From Mycolicibacterium wolinskyi (lineage in GTDB: Bacteria > Actinomycetota > Actinomycetes > Mycobacteriales > Mycobacteriaceae), in assembly GCF_002101965.1 (NCBI RefSeq), contig NZ_LQQA01000030.1, positions 558,001-622,000 on the forward strand: DNA of 64,000 bases. The letters run 5' to 3'. Below are positions 1 through 8,689 of the stretch, in pieces; the stretch's first letter is position 1; each line of letters begins with the position of its first letter. Position numbers and translations under genes: made by a program. Below the pieces are notes generated by a model, which saw only the letters and a list, made by a program, of their open reading frames with translations, had not been told where the DNA came from and did not search any database.

Positions 1-304
1 CATGACGCGCCAGATGCTGAACATCGAACTGCTCAGAATCTGGACCGAGCGTCCGGCGACGACGTTGATGGTCACCCACGGCATCGCCGAGGCGGTGTTC
101 CTTTCCGACACCGTCGTGGTGATGAGCGCCCGGCCCGGCCGGGTGGTGAAGTCGGTGCAGATCGACCTGCCCCGCCCGCGCCTTCCGGAAATGATGCGCA
201 CCAGCGAGTTTCACGAGTATGTCGACCTGCTGTCGTCCATCCTGTTCGGCACGCGAGCCGACGAGTCGCAGGTGCGGGTACCCGTCCACAGTGGGCAACG
301 ATGA
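1..304 (+). CDS. ABC transporter ATP-binding protein, C-terminal end (partial)
   Basis: The gene enters from outside the window, so only the last ~100 residues are seen. The fragment has the H-loop region of a nitrate/sulfonate/taurine-type importer ATPase (TLMVTHGIAEAVFLSD) followed by the usual VVVMSARPGR strand that ends the nucleotide-binding domain. Its stop overlaps the start of the permease gene by an ATGA, so the two are translationally coupled. It would energise the two permeases downstream. Walker A, Q-loop and signature motifs lie upstream of the window and cannot be checked. Confidence 0.85.
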   Translation, partial: MTRQMLNIELLRIWTERPATTLMVTHGIAEAVFLSDTVVVMSARPGRVVKSVQIDLPRPRLPEMMRTSEFHEYVDLLSSILFGTRADESQVRVPVHSGQR

Positions 305-1059
305 GACGCGGGCGCCTCGCGGGACTCGTCGGCTCACTTCTCGTGCTGATCACCTGGCAACTGATCGGGATGACCGGAATCCTCGGCCCCGCAATCGCAT
401 CGCCGACCGAGATCCTGGCAGGAGTGATGTCTGACGGGCCTGGGTTCTACGGCATCCACGTACCGGTCACACTCGCGTCGGCATCAGTTGGCTACTTCTG
501 GGGCAACCTCGCCGCGATCGGTTGTGCCGCACTCGTGACCACGATTCCCGCGTTGGAGAAGCTGGTGCTGCAAGCCGGGATCGCCTCGGCATGCATACCG
601 CTGATCGCGATCGCGCCCATCCTCGCCGCCTGCTTCGACGGCATGGTCACCTCGGCGATCATGGCGGCCGTCTCGGTCTTCTTCACCACACTCGTCGGCA
701 GCATCAACGGCCTGCGCCAAGCGGATTCGCTCAGCAAAGACCTCGTACGAGCCTATGGTGGCGGCAAGTATCTGGTGCTGCGCAAGGTCGAGCTGCTCTC
801 GGCGCTGCCCAACATCCTGACCGCGCTCAAGGTGGCGGTCCCCGCCGCGATCCTGGGCGCCATCATCGGCGAGTTCATGGGGCAGGAACGCGGGCTGGGC
901 GCCGCGCTCGTCGTCGCCCAGTCCTCCAGCGATGTCGTCCGAACGTGGGGCATCACGCTGGTGTCGAGTCTCATTGCCGGCGTGGCCTTCGCGGTCGTCA
1001 ACATCATCGAGAAATTCGCCACCCCATGGGCGGCAGCGGTGGCGGGAGGAAAGGCATGA
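301..1059 (+). CDS. ABC transporter permease (SsuC/TauC-type, BPD_transp_1)
   Basis: A 252-residue integral membrane protein with about six hydrophobic segments and the EAA loop typical of importer permeases (around DLVRAYGGGKYLVLRKVELLSALPN), which contacts the ATPase. It overlaps both neighbours by ATGA junctions. With the following gene it should form a heterodimeric channel. The binding-protein type (NMT1/THI5-like) and the amidohydrolases downstream suggest a small nitrogenous organic solute as substrate rather than nitrate or sulfonate; this is inferred from context only. Confidence 0.85.
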   Translation: MRRGRLAGLVGSLLVLITWQLIGMTGILGPAIASPTEILAGVMSDGPGFYGIHVPVTLASASVGYFWGNLAAIGCAALVTTIPALEKLVLQAGIASACIPLIAIAPILAACFDGMVTSAIMAAVSVFFTTLVGSINGLRQADSLSKDLVRAYGGGKYLVLRKVELLSALPNILTALKVAVPAAILGAIIGEFMGQERGLGAALVVAQSSSDVVRTWGITLVSSLIAGVAFAVVNIIEKFATPWAAAVAGGKA

Positions 1060-1865
1060 CGACAACCCTGCAAACCCGCACCCCGGCCATGCGCAGTGCG
1101 GCGCGCAGCTTGATCACCACATTCGGTGCGGTGGTGACGATCCTCGTGGTCTGGACCCTGTTCATCGGCGTCGTCGACGTCAGCTCCTACGTCGCGAAAT
1201 CACCCGCCGACGTGTGGACCTACCTGGTTTCCGGAGCTGACGCCGCAGCCAACCGAGCCGACATCGCCGCACACCTCGTACGGACCCTCGTCGATGCCTC
1301 ATACGGGTTCGTCCTCGGACTCGCCCTGGCAGCAGGTGTTTCACTGCTGTTTTACTTCTCCAGGACCGTCGAGAACATGTTCCTGCCCACCGTCACCGCG
1401 CTGCACGCCATCCCGATGGTGACGGTCGCGCCCATCCTGGTGCTGATCTTCGACCGCGGAGTGGTCGGCACGGCGGTCATCGGCGCTGCCATCGTGGTGG
1501 TGCCCGCACTGCTCACGATGCTGCACGGCATCCGCAGCACTCCGAGAACCGATGTCGAGATGGTCGTGGCATACGGCGGCTCCACGCTGACGGCATTCTG
1601 GAAAGTCGCCCTGCCCCACGCGATTCCCACGTGGTTCGCCGCCGCCCGCGTCGCGGTCACCACCTCGGTGGTCGGCGCACTGCTGGCCGAGTGGCTGGCC
1701 ACCGGACAGGGACTGGGTGGCCAGATGCTGCGCGACGCCAACGAATTCGAGTTCGCGCGGCTGTGGTCCTCGGTCGTGGTCCTGACCATCACGTGCATCG
1801 TCATCTACCAGATCGTCAGCGTCATCGAAGCCGCTGTCACCGCCCGCATGAGCGCTCCCCGCTGA
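1056..1865 (+). CDS. ABC transporter permease (second subunit)
   Basis: 269 residues. The ATG at 1056 overlaps the previous stop (ATGA) and is preceded by GGAGGAAAGGC, so this start is preferred to the longer open frame that runs upstream. Membrane segments begin near residue 19, and an EAA-type loop (VVAYGGSTLTAFWKVALPHAIPT) lies in the second half. It is homologous in layout to the preceding permease and probably its heterodimer partner. The family is the SsuC/TauC/ThiX group of importer permeases. Confidence 0.85.
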   Translation: MTTTLQTRTPAMRSAARSLITTFGAVVTILVVWTLFIGVVDVSSYVAKSPADVWTYLVSGADAAANRADIAAHLVRTLVDASYGFVLGLALAAGVSLLFYFSRTVENMFLPTVTALHAIPMVTVAPILVLIFDRGVVGTAVIGAAIVVVPALLTMLHGIRSTPRTDVEMVVAYGGSTLTAFWKVALPHAIPTWFAAARVAVTTSVVGALLAEWLATGQGLGGQMLRDANEFEFARLWSSVVVLTITCIVIYQIVSVIEAAVTARMSAPR

Positions 1866-1891
1866 GTACAACCCACCTGAACGGACATTCC

Positions 1892-2944
1892 ATGAGCAAG
1901 CATCTCGATCGCCGGCAGTTCATCACCAGAGGACTGGCATTCGGCGGTCTCGCACTGACCGGTCCGGCCGTCCTGTCCGCCTGCGTATCAGGTGAATCCA
2001 GCGGTGCTGCCGACGGATTCGGCGTGGCGTCCCAGCGCTTGGCGTGGATCAAGAACACCCAGTTCGCCGGCAGTTACATCGCCGACAAGAAGGGGTACTA
2101 CCGCGACGCCGGCTTCAGCGGAGCCGAGCTCGTTTCCGGCGGTCCGACCGCTCCGCCGATCGAGTCCGACGTACTGTCGCGCACGTTCGCCGGAGTGTCG
2201 CAGGTACCGATCGTCGGCTCGGCGGTCGCGAAGGGGGCGCCGCTCAAGATCGTCGGAGCGGTGTACAGCCGTTACGCCGGCTGCATCATGACCATGGCCG
2301 ACAAGCCCGTCAACACGCCCGAGGACCTGTACGGCAAGACGATCGGCTGCGCATCGTCGAGCGAGCCCGTGTGGCGCAACTTTCTCGCCGCGCTCAAGCT
2401 CGACGAATCCAAGATCAACACCGTTCCGGTGCAGGGCGATCCGATCGGTATGACGGTCGGGGAGATCGACGGATACCTGGGATTCATCAACAGCCAGGTG
2501 GTCGACCTGCGGCACAAGGGTTTCGACATCAACACGATGCTGCTGGCCGACGTCGGATTCCCGCTCGTCGGGCAGACCTATATCACGACCCAGGACAACA
2601 TCGACAACAACCGCGACAAGCTCAAGGCGTTTCTGCACGCCGAGATCCGCGGCTGGCGCGAGGTGCTCGGCGACCCGCAGATGGCCACCGATCTGACCGT
2701 CGACGAGTACGGCAAGGATCTGCACCTCAATCCCGCCGCCACCTACGACTGCTGTCTTGCCGGCAACGACCTGATCCGTAACGGCCAAGCGTCGCAACAA
2801 CTCGTGGCGATCTCGGACGAGACCGCGGCCGCCAACATCGAGGCGATCGCCGCCGGCGGCCTCAACCTCTCGGCGGGTGACTTGTTCGAACTCGGTCCGA
2901 TCCGAGAGGTCTACGAAGAGAACCCGGACCTCGCGCTGACCTGA
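1892..2944 (+). CDS. ABC transporter substrate-binding lipoprotein, NMT1/THI5-like
   Basis: 350 residues. The N-terminus has a twin-arginine-like DRRQFI motif, a hydrophobic stretch and a lipobox (VLSAC), so it is probably exported by Tat and lipid-anchored. The mature part has the features of periplasmic-binding-protein fold II proteins of the NMT1/THI5/SsuA group (FAGVSQVPIVGSAVAKGAPLKIVGA, then the DLYGKTIG hinge region). The ATG at 1892 follows 26 nt after the permease stop. Family members bind pyrimidine precursors, sulfonates, taurine or aromatic acids; the true ligand cannot be read from the sequence. Confidence 0.85.
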   Translation: MSKHLDRRQFITRGLAFGGLALTGPAVLSACVSGESSGAADGFGVASQRLAWIKNTQFAGSYIADKKGYYRDAGFSGAELVSGGPTAPPIESDVLSRTFAGVSQVPIVGSAVAKGAPLKIVGAVYSRYAGCIMTMADKPVNTPEDLYGKTIGCASSSEPVWRNFLAALKLDESKINTVPVQGDPIGMTVGEIDGYLGFINSQVVDLRHKGFDINTMLLADVGFPLVGQTYITTQDNIDNNRDKLKAFLHAEIRGWREVLGDPQMATDLTVDEYGKDLHLNPAATYDCCLAGNDLIRNGQASQQLVAISDETAAANIEAIAAGGLNLSAGDLFELGPIREVYEENPDLALT

Positions 2945-2987
2945 CGCGGGTACCGAAACGGCCGCTCCCACAACCAGAAAGGTTCAC

Positions 2988-4358
2988 ATGACCGCTCCGA
3001 TCACTTCCGATCTCGTCGTCACCGGGGGAACAGTGGTGTCGCACGACGGCCGCCGCCGGCAGGACATCGCCGTGTCAGACGGGCGCGTCGTCGCGGTTGG
3101 CGACGATCTCACGACCGAAGGAGTGCGGACGGTCGACGCCTCCGGTCTGCTGGTTCTGCCCGGACTCGTCGATGTCCACGTGCACCTGCGTGAGCCGGGC
3201 ATGACGGAGAAAGAGGACTTCGCGAGCGGTACGTCGGCCGCGGCGGCGGGCGGCGTGACAACGGTCGTCGACATGCCCAACACCAAGCCGCCCGTCGCGA
3301 CGGCCGAACGCTACCAGGACAAGTTGGATCTGGTGAAGAACAAGGCGTACGTGGATTTCGGGCTCTACGGCATGCTCGATCACGACAACGCCGACGAGAT
3401 CGGCGCCATGGCAGAACTCGGCGCCATGGGGTTCAAACTGTTCATGGGGCAGACCACCGGTGACAACCGCTGCCCCAACGACGCCGCGATCTTCCGCGGC
3501 CTGGAAGCGGCGGCCGACGCGGATCTGGTCGTGGGTGTGCATGCCGAGAACGACCACCTGCTCCGGATGTTCGGTGACCGGCTACAGGCGCAGGGCCGCC
3601 GGGACCCACGCGCCCACCTGGAGGGCAGGCCGGCATTCGTCGAGGTCGAGGCCATCACCCGGATCATCACCATGGCCACCGAGGCCAAGACCAAGCTGCA
3701 CATCCACCATCTGTCCACCGCCGCCGGCCTGGGGCGCGTGGTCGATCTGCGGGCGCAGGGCCACCGGGTGACGGTCGAAACGCTGGTCTCTCATCTTTTC
3801 CTCGATGAGAGTGCTTACGACGCGTACGGGAACCTCATCAAACTCAATCCGCCGATCCGGCCTGCCGCGGACGTCGCCGCGCTGTGGGCGGGCATCGAAC
3901 GGGGTGACGTCGATGTCATCGCCACCGACCACGCCCCGCACACCGCTGCCGAGCAAGCCGAGACCGACGTGTGGAAGGCCTACGGCGGTTTCATCGGCGT
4001 GGAGACGATGCTCCCGCTCATGCTCACGGCCGCTGCGCAGGGCAGGCTGACCGTCGAGGACATCGTTCGGCTGTGTTCGTACACCCCTGCCAAGCGGTGG
4101 TCGATGGCCGGAAAGGGACAATTGGCACCGGGTTTCGACGCCGATTTCGTCCTGGTGGACCCGGAGGCGGAGGTGGTTCTCGACCAGCGCGACCTGCATT
4201 CCAAACACAACATCACCCCCTACGACGGATGGGAGCTCACGGGAAGCGTGGTGGCGACCTACCTGCGTGGGGGTTTGGTCTACGAGAAGGGGACCGTGGT
4301 CGGTGAGCCGACCGGCCGCCAGGTCAGACCGCAGAGCGCATCGGCAGGCGTCAGATGA
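2988..4358 (+). CDS. Cyclic amidohydrolase (dihydroorotase/allantoinase/hydantoinase type)
   Basis: 456 residues, the normal length for the group. The binuclear metal site is intact: DVHVHLRE with His64 and His66, a probable carboxylated Lys150 (GFKLFMGQ), the HHLSTAAG histidines and Asp314 in ATDHAPH. These enzymes open cyclic amide (ureide or imide) rings. AGAAAGG lies before the ATG at 2988. Its place after an uptake system and before other C-N hydrolases suggests it acts on the imported compound. Whether it is an allantoinase, a hydantoinase or something else is not decided by the motifs; housekeeping pyrimidine synthesis is less likely in this context. Confidence 0.85.
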   Translation: MTAPITSDLVVTGGTVVSHDGRRRQDIAVSDGRVVAVGDDLTTEGVRTVDASGLLVLPGLVDVHVHLREPGMTEKEDFASGTSAAAAGGVTTVVDMPNTKPPVATAERYQDKLDLVKNKAYVDFGLYGMLDHDNADEIGAMAELGAMGFKLFMGQTTGDNRCPNDAAIFRGLEAAADADLVVGVHAENDHLLRMFGDRLQAQGRRDPRAHLEGRPAFVEVEAITRIITMATEAKTKLHIHHLSTAAGLGRVVDLRAQGHRVTVETLVSHLFLDESAYDAYGNLIKLNPPIRPAADVAALWAGIERGDVDVIATDHAPHTAAEQAETDVWKAYGGFIGVETMLPLMLTAAAQGRLTVEDIVRLCSYTPAKRWSMAGKGQLAPGFDADFVLVDPEAEVVLDQRDLHSKHNITPYDGWELTGSVVATYLRGGLVYEKGTVVGEPTGRQVRPQSASAGVR

Positions 4359-5230
4359 CCAACATGACACTCTTGGGGGCCGACGGCGCAGCGACGATGC
4401 GTGCGGCCGTCGGGCAATGCATCGACGAGGTCGCAGTCGTCACAGCAGAATCCGCCCCATCCGGACCGGCGGTGATCGCCGGCATCGGTACGACTGCCGC
4501 GCATGCCCTCAAAGGTAAGCTGTTGCACGACGCACTGGCCGCCCAGCACGTCGAACTCGCCGACACGCTGCATTTCGACAGTCCCGCCGAGCTTTTCGCC
4601 GATTCGCGATGGACCCTGGCGCTCGTTCTCAGCCCATGGAAGCAGGATGTCGTCCCGTACCTGCAGGCATTGGTACCGTCGGCCGCGCACACCGGTGTGG
4701 TCGACACCATCGTCCGGGGCCCGGCCGGACTGGTCGGCGTCAACACCAACAGCTGGGCCGCACAATCGGCCATGGAGACGTTGATGGGCGGCCGTAACCC
4801 CGCTTCGGTGCTCGTGCTGGGATCCGGCGGCTCGTCGAACTCGGTGGCGCTCGCGTGCCGACGGGCCTGGCCCGGTGGGCGGTTGGTCGGGTCGGCACGC
4901 AACGCGCAGGCCGTGGCTGCCTGGGCCCAGCGGTTCGACGCCGAGCATGTCCGCCCCACGGAGCTCGGAGATGCGTTCGCGGCAGAACCGCCGTCGCTGC
5001 TCGTCAACACCACGACGTGGGGTGAGACCGACGCATCCGAGGACACGCCGTTCGTGTTCGACTTCGGCCCGTTGACCTCACCCGGCAACCAGTTCTTCGA
5101 CCTGAACAACCGCGTCAGCGCCTTGCAGACATCGGCGCTGCAAGCGGGTATGAACGTCATGTCGGGCACTTTCATGCAGCGCGCGACCAACGCCTGCCGC
5201 GCAGCACTGTCGAAAGCGAGGATGACATGA
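4355..5230 (+). CDS. Shikimate dehydrogenase-like protein
   Basis: 291 residues. The layout matches the AroE family: an N-terminal substrate domain, then a nucleotide-binding Rossmann segment with GSGGSSNS near residue 152, then NTTTWG, which parallels the NATPxG motif of shikimate dehydrogenases. It overlaps its neighbours by ATGA on both sides, so it belongs to the operon. A true shikimate role is unlikely inside an amide catabolic operon; it may be a dehydrogenase for an intermediate, or a non-catalytic relative. The substrate is unknown. Confidence 0.7.
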   Translation: MTNMTLLGADGAATMRAAVGQCIDEVAVVTAESAPSGPAVIAGIGTTAAHALKGKLLHDALAAQHVELADTLHFDSPAELFADSRWTLALVLSPWKQDVVPYLQALVPSAAHTGVVDTIVRGPAGLVGVNTNSWAAQSAMETLMGGRNPASVLVLGSGGSSNSVALACRRAWPGGRLVGSARNAQAVAAWAQRFDAEHVRPTELGDAFAAEPPSLLVNTTTWGETDASEDTPFVFDFGPLTSPGNQFFDLNNRVSALQTSALQAGMNVMSGTFMQRATNACRAALSKARMT

Positions 5231-5895
5231 GCCCATTGGACAGTGCGGCGACCATCACGACGCCGACCGGCGAGCCGTTGAGCGTCCGCGAACGCGTGTA
5301 CCGCTATCTGCGTCAACAGATCACCACCGGTGAGTACGGCGGCGGCATCAGGCTCACCGAAGAGGAGATCGCCGAAGACCTCGGGGTGAGCCGCACGCCC
5401 ATACGCGAAGCGCTGCAACGCCTCACCAGCGAGGGCCTCGTCGAGCGGGTTCGGCGCGGTCAGCTCATCGTGGTCGAAGTCGACGCCACGGCACGCGCCG
5501 AGCTGCACGAGCTGAGGGTGGCCTTCGACCAGGTCGCCGCGAAGCTCATCACGGCCAAAAGCGCTGAGGTCGACTGGGACTCGTTGTACGGCATGCTCAC
5601 CCCGCTCGAAGCCGCGTTACACGAGTACGGCGTGAGCAGCCCACAGTACGCGATGGCACATCTGGAGTTCCACATGGCCATCAACCGTGCCGCGTTCTGT
5701 CCGATCACGTCGTCGTTCCTCGAGCGTCAGGCCTTCCTGTACCCGACCGACGACTACGTCCAGCAATCCGGCCACGAGCCGATCTCTCAGCACCGCACGC
5801 TGCTCGACGATCTCGCAGGCGGCGATCTTGAGCGTGCCGCCACCGCGATGCGCGTGCACGCGCTCCGCGGTCATGGCAACACGACGCTGTCCTGA
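5227..5895 (+). CDS. GntR-family transcriptional regulator, FCD (FadR) subgroup
   Basis: 222 residues. The N-terminal winged helix (residues ~18-80) has the classical recognition helix segment LGVSRTPIREALQRLTSEGLV. The C-terminal ~130 residues are helical with scattered histidines (HLEFHMAIN, HRTLLDDL, RVHALRGHGN), as in FCD domains that bind a metal and a small acid. It sits inside the operon, overlapping the previous gene, and is the likely local regulator. Its ligand is probably the imported compound or a breakdown product. Confidence 0.88.
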   Translation: MSPLDSAATITTPTGEPLSVRERVYRYLRQQITTGEYGGGIRLTEEEIAEDLGVSRTPIREALQRLTSEGLVERVRRGQLIVVEVDATARAELHELRVAFDQVAAKLITAKSAEVDWDSLYGMLTPLEAALHEYGVSSPQYAMAHLEFHMAINRAAFCPITSSFLERQAFLYPTDDYVQQSGHEPISQHRTLLDDLAGGDLERAATAMRVHALRGHGNTTLS

Positions 5896-5935
5896 CTGCT
5901 GAGTTGACCTTTTCGCTACGACACGGAGTTCTTTC

Positions 5936-6337
5936 ATGTCCCATGACACTGTCCTGATGTTCGTCAACGGCCAGGCGATGAGCGGTGGCCCACTCAATGA
6001 CGCGTTGGCATCAGCGCGCTTCGTCGGCCCGGTGCGAACCGCCCCGGGATACCGGTTCTTCTCGTTCGGCGACGTGTTCCCTGGGCTTGCGCCCGTGCGC
6101 GACGGCGGTTGGTCGGTGCCAGGTGAGGTCTACGAAGTCACGTACGCCGAGCTGCGCGACAAGCTGCTGCCGCGCGAACCCGCCGAACTCGAGCTGTCGG
6201 TGATAGAACTCGAAGACGGCCGCGGGGCGCTCAGCATGGTGTGCCGGTCGTATCCCGGCAGCGGTGGCCAGGCACGCGAGATCACCGCGCCCGGCGGCTG
6301 GCGTGAGCACCTCGGCGAGCCAGCCGGGTCCCGGTGA
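5936..6337 (+). CDS. Allophanate hydrolase C-terminal domain-like protein (GGCT-like fold)
   Basis: 133 residues. It resembles the C-terminal domain of AtzF/DUR1,2 allophanate hydrolases as a free-standing protein: FVNGQAMSGGPLNDAL, then a TAPGYRFFSF segment, a PGLAPV...GWSVPGEVYEV strand and a final acidic helix region. In AtzF the domain has a gamma-glutamyl-cyclotransferase-like fold; the free-standing forms often sit in N-catabolic operons. The amidase domain is absent, so it is not an allophanate hydrolase by itself. A GTGA overlap couples it to the acetamidase gene. Confidence 0.65.
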   Translation: MSHDTVLMFVNGQAMSGGPLNDALASARFVGPVRTAPGYRFFSFGDVFPGLAPVRDGGWSVPGEVYEVTYAELRDKLLPREPAELELSVIELEDGRGALSMVCRSYPGSGGQAREITAPGGWREHLGEPAGSR

Positions 6338-7413
6338 CGCGGGTTCTGCAAGCCGGGCGGGACCACCGATCCGCCGGCCACTATCTGCGGTGTACCCCCG
6401 AAAACGTCTGCTGGGGAACACTTCCCACGCCGGATACGGCTCGAGTGCTCGCCGTCGATAGCGGCGCGACCGTCACCTTCGACACGGTGTCACAGGAAGG
6501 ACTGATGGAGGATCAGGGCCGCGACCCGGTGACCTACTTCGGCAGGCACGGAGTCGAGCGCGCCGACGTGCTTGACGATGCCGTCGAACTGGCGGCATCG
6601 GATCTCCGCAAACCCGAACCGCCCAAGGCGCCGCACATTGTCCTCGGGCCGGTCGATGTCCGCGGCGCAGAACCGGGTGACTGGCTGCGGGTCGACTTCC
6701 TGGACCTGCGGCCGCGAGTGCCGTACGGGGTCGTCTCGAGCAGGCACCAGCGGGGCGCCTTGCCCGACCGGTTGCCGCGCGACTTCGACGGCAGCAGTCC
6801 CGCGGTGTTCAGCAAGTTCTGCCGCCTCGACGACAGCGGCACCCGGGCGGTATTCGAATTCTGCGGTGGCCGAGCCACAATCGCCGTTCGTCCGTTCATG
6901 GGACTGTGCGGGGTCACGCCTGCCGGTTCGGAACCGCTCAGCACCATTCCGCCCGGCCCGTTCGGCGGAAACATGGATGTGCGCGAAATCGTCTCGGGCA
7001 GCTCGCTGTATCTGCCCGTGCAGGTTCCCGGCGCCGGGTTCTACCTCGGCGACCCGCATTTCGCCCAGGGCAACGGCGAGATCGCGCTGACCGCGCTGGA
7101 AGGCTCACTGCGGGTGACGGCACGGCTCACCGTCGTCAAGACGGTCAGTCCGGCGCGGGCACGCATGCCGTTCGTCGAAACCGACGACCACTGGATCATC
7201 CTCGGGATGAACGAGAGCCTCGATGAGGCGATGCGCCAGTGCGCCGGGCTGTCGGTCGACTTCTTGTCCGCGCAGATGGGCATGACACCGAGTGAGGCGT
7301 ATCTCTATCTCAGTGCCGCAGGCGATTTTTCGGTGACCCAGGTGGTCGACATCGTCAAAGGCGTGCACTGCTCTATCCGCAAGAGCGACTTCCGCGAGGA
7401 GTGCCGTGCCTGA
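6334..7413 (+). CDS. Acetamidase/formamidase family protein
   Basis: 359 residues with the FmdA/AmdA family pattern: TPENVCWGTL near the N-terminus, GPVDVRGAEPGDWLRVDFLDL, the PFMGLCGVTPAG block, the FGGNMDVREI block with its Asp, and YLGDPHFAQGNGEI. These are zinc-dependent hydrolases of short aliphatic amides that release ammonia. The GTG start overlaps the previous stop. It would release nitrogen from the amide formed after ring opening. Not obviously truncated. Confidence 0.85.
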   Translation: MTRVLQAGRDHRSAGHYLRCTPENVCWGTLPTPDTARVLAVDSGATVTFDTVSQEGLMEDQGRDPVTYFGRHGVERADVLDDAVELAASDLRKPEPPKAPHIVLGPVDVRGAEPGDWLRVDFLDLRPRVPYGVVSSRHQRGALPDRLPRDFDGSSPAVFSKFCRLDDSGTRAVFEFCGGRATIAVRPFMGLCGVTPAGSEPLSTIPPGPFGGNMDVREIVSGSSLYLPVQVPGAGFYLGDPHFAQGNGEIALTALEGSLRVTARLTVVKTVSPARARMPFVETDDHWIILGMNESLDEAMRQCAGLSVDFLSAQMGMTPSEAYLYLSAAGDFSVTQVVDIVKGVHCSIRKSDFREECRA

Positions 7414-8689
7414 ATCAATGCCGATGATCGCCCACGGGCGGGCCGTACCGACGTTGCACAATGCGACGCTGCCGGACGGGCGGATCGTCGACGTACACCT
7501 CGACGGTGGGCGCGTGCGTGACGTCGTCCCCGCGGCGGGCCTGCCACCGGTCGGAGATGGACTCGACCTCGCGGGGCATCTGCTGCTCACCGCACCGGCC
7601 GAACCGCACGCGCATCTGGACAAGGCGTTGTCATTCGACGAGATACGGCCACCCATGGGGAATCTCGACGCAGCGATCGCCGCGTGGGAGAACCACACCC
7701 CAACCTTGACGGTCGAGGGCATCGCCGAGCGGGCCCGTCGCGCGGCCATGCTGTTGCTCGGTAACGGAACCACCGCGGTGCGCACTCACGTCAACCTGCT
7801 GCGCGGTGATGACCCACTGCGCGGGATCCGTGCGCTGGTGGCGGTGCGGGAAGAACTCGCCGACCTCGTCGACATCCAGATAGTCGCCATGGCACCGTAT
7901 TTCGCGAGCGACGAGGCCATACACGCGGCGCTGGATCTCGGTGCGGAATTCGTCGGCGGCCATCCTCACCAGACTCTCGATCCGAGCGGAAACCTGCGGC
8001 GGCTGTTGGCGATCGCACAAGCCCGGAAAGTCGGCGTGGACATGCACACCGACGAGCAACTCAACCCCATGATGCTGACGTTGGAAGAACTCGCCCACTT
8101 GGTGCGGCACTGGCCGGGGTCGATGCCGGTCACCGCCGGACACTGTGTCAGCCTCGGCGTTGTCGAACGCGATGTGCTCGACCGGGTGATCGGCGCCGTA
8201 AAGGCAAGCGGCATCGGGATCGTGAGCCTGCCGATCACCAATCTGTATCTGCAGGGGTGGGGCGATCCGGTCGCCACGCCCCGCGGACTGACCGCACTAC
8301 GGGCGCTGTTGGACGCCGGGGTGCGGGTGGCCGGTGGTGCCGACAACGTGCGCGACCCCTACAACCCGCTCGGGCGCAGCGACGCGCTGGAAACCGCCAT
8401 GCTGATGGTGACGGCGGGTCATCTGTCGGTCGGCGAGGCATACCGTGCCGTCAGCGACGGTGCCCGCGACGTCATGGGCTTGCCGGTGGCCGGTGTACGG
8501 CGTGGGGCCTCGGCGGAGCTCATGGCCATCCGGGCGTCGAGCTTGGAGGAGGCGGTCGCCGCCGCGCCCCACGATCGCGTTGTGCTTCGCCGCGGAAGGC
8601 TGGTGTCGGTGAGCCGCACCAGCCGATCCGTCGCGGTGCCTACCCGAAGTGAACGCCCTGAGCCAGCGGCAGTTCCGATGAGTAGTTGA
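7406..8689 (+). CDS. Cytosine deaminase-like metal-dependent amidohydrolase
   Basis: 427 residues, CodA-like. Metal and active-site elements seen: PAEPHAHLDKAL (HxH), MHTDEQLN (His near residue 214), TAGHCVSLG (His ~248) and GGADNVRDPYNPLG (Asp). These match cytosine deaminase/isoguanine-type enzymes, which hydrolytically remove an amino group from a heterocycle. The GTG start overlaps the acetamidase end by 8 nt. Its 3' end overlaps the convergent pcd gene by 50 nt. The substrate may be a pyrimidine, a creatinine-like or a triazine-like ring; this is inference. Confidence 0.8.
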   Translation: MPESMPMIAHGRAVPTLHNATLPDGRIVDVHLDGGRVRDVVPAAGLPPVGDGLDLAGHLLLTAPAEPHAHLDKALSFDEIRPPMGNLDAAIAAWENHTPTLTVEGIAERARRAAMLLLGNGTTAVRTHVNLLRGDDPLRGIRALVAVREELADLVDIQIVAMAPYFASDEAIHAALDLGAEFVGGHPHQTLDPSGNLRRLLAIAQARKVGVDMHTDEQLNPMMLTLEELAHLVRHWPGSMPVTAGHCVSLGVVERDVLDRVIGAVKASGIGIVSLPITNLYLQGWGDPVATPRGLTALRALLDAGVRVAGGADNVRDPYNPLGRSDALETAMLMVTAGHLSVGEAYRAVSDGARDVMGLPVAGVRRGASAELMAIRASSLEEAVAAAPHDRVVLRRGRLVSVSRTSRSVAVPTRSERPEPAAVPMSS

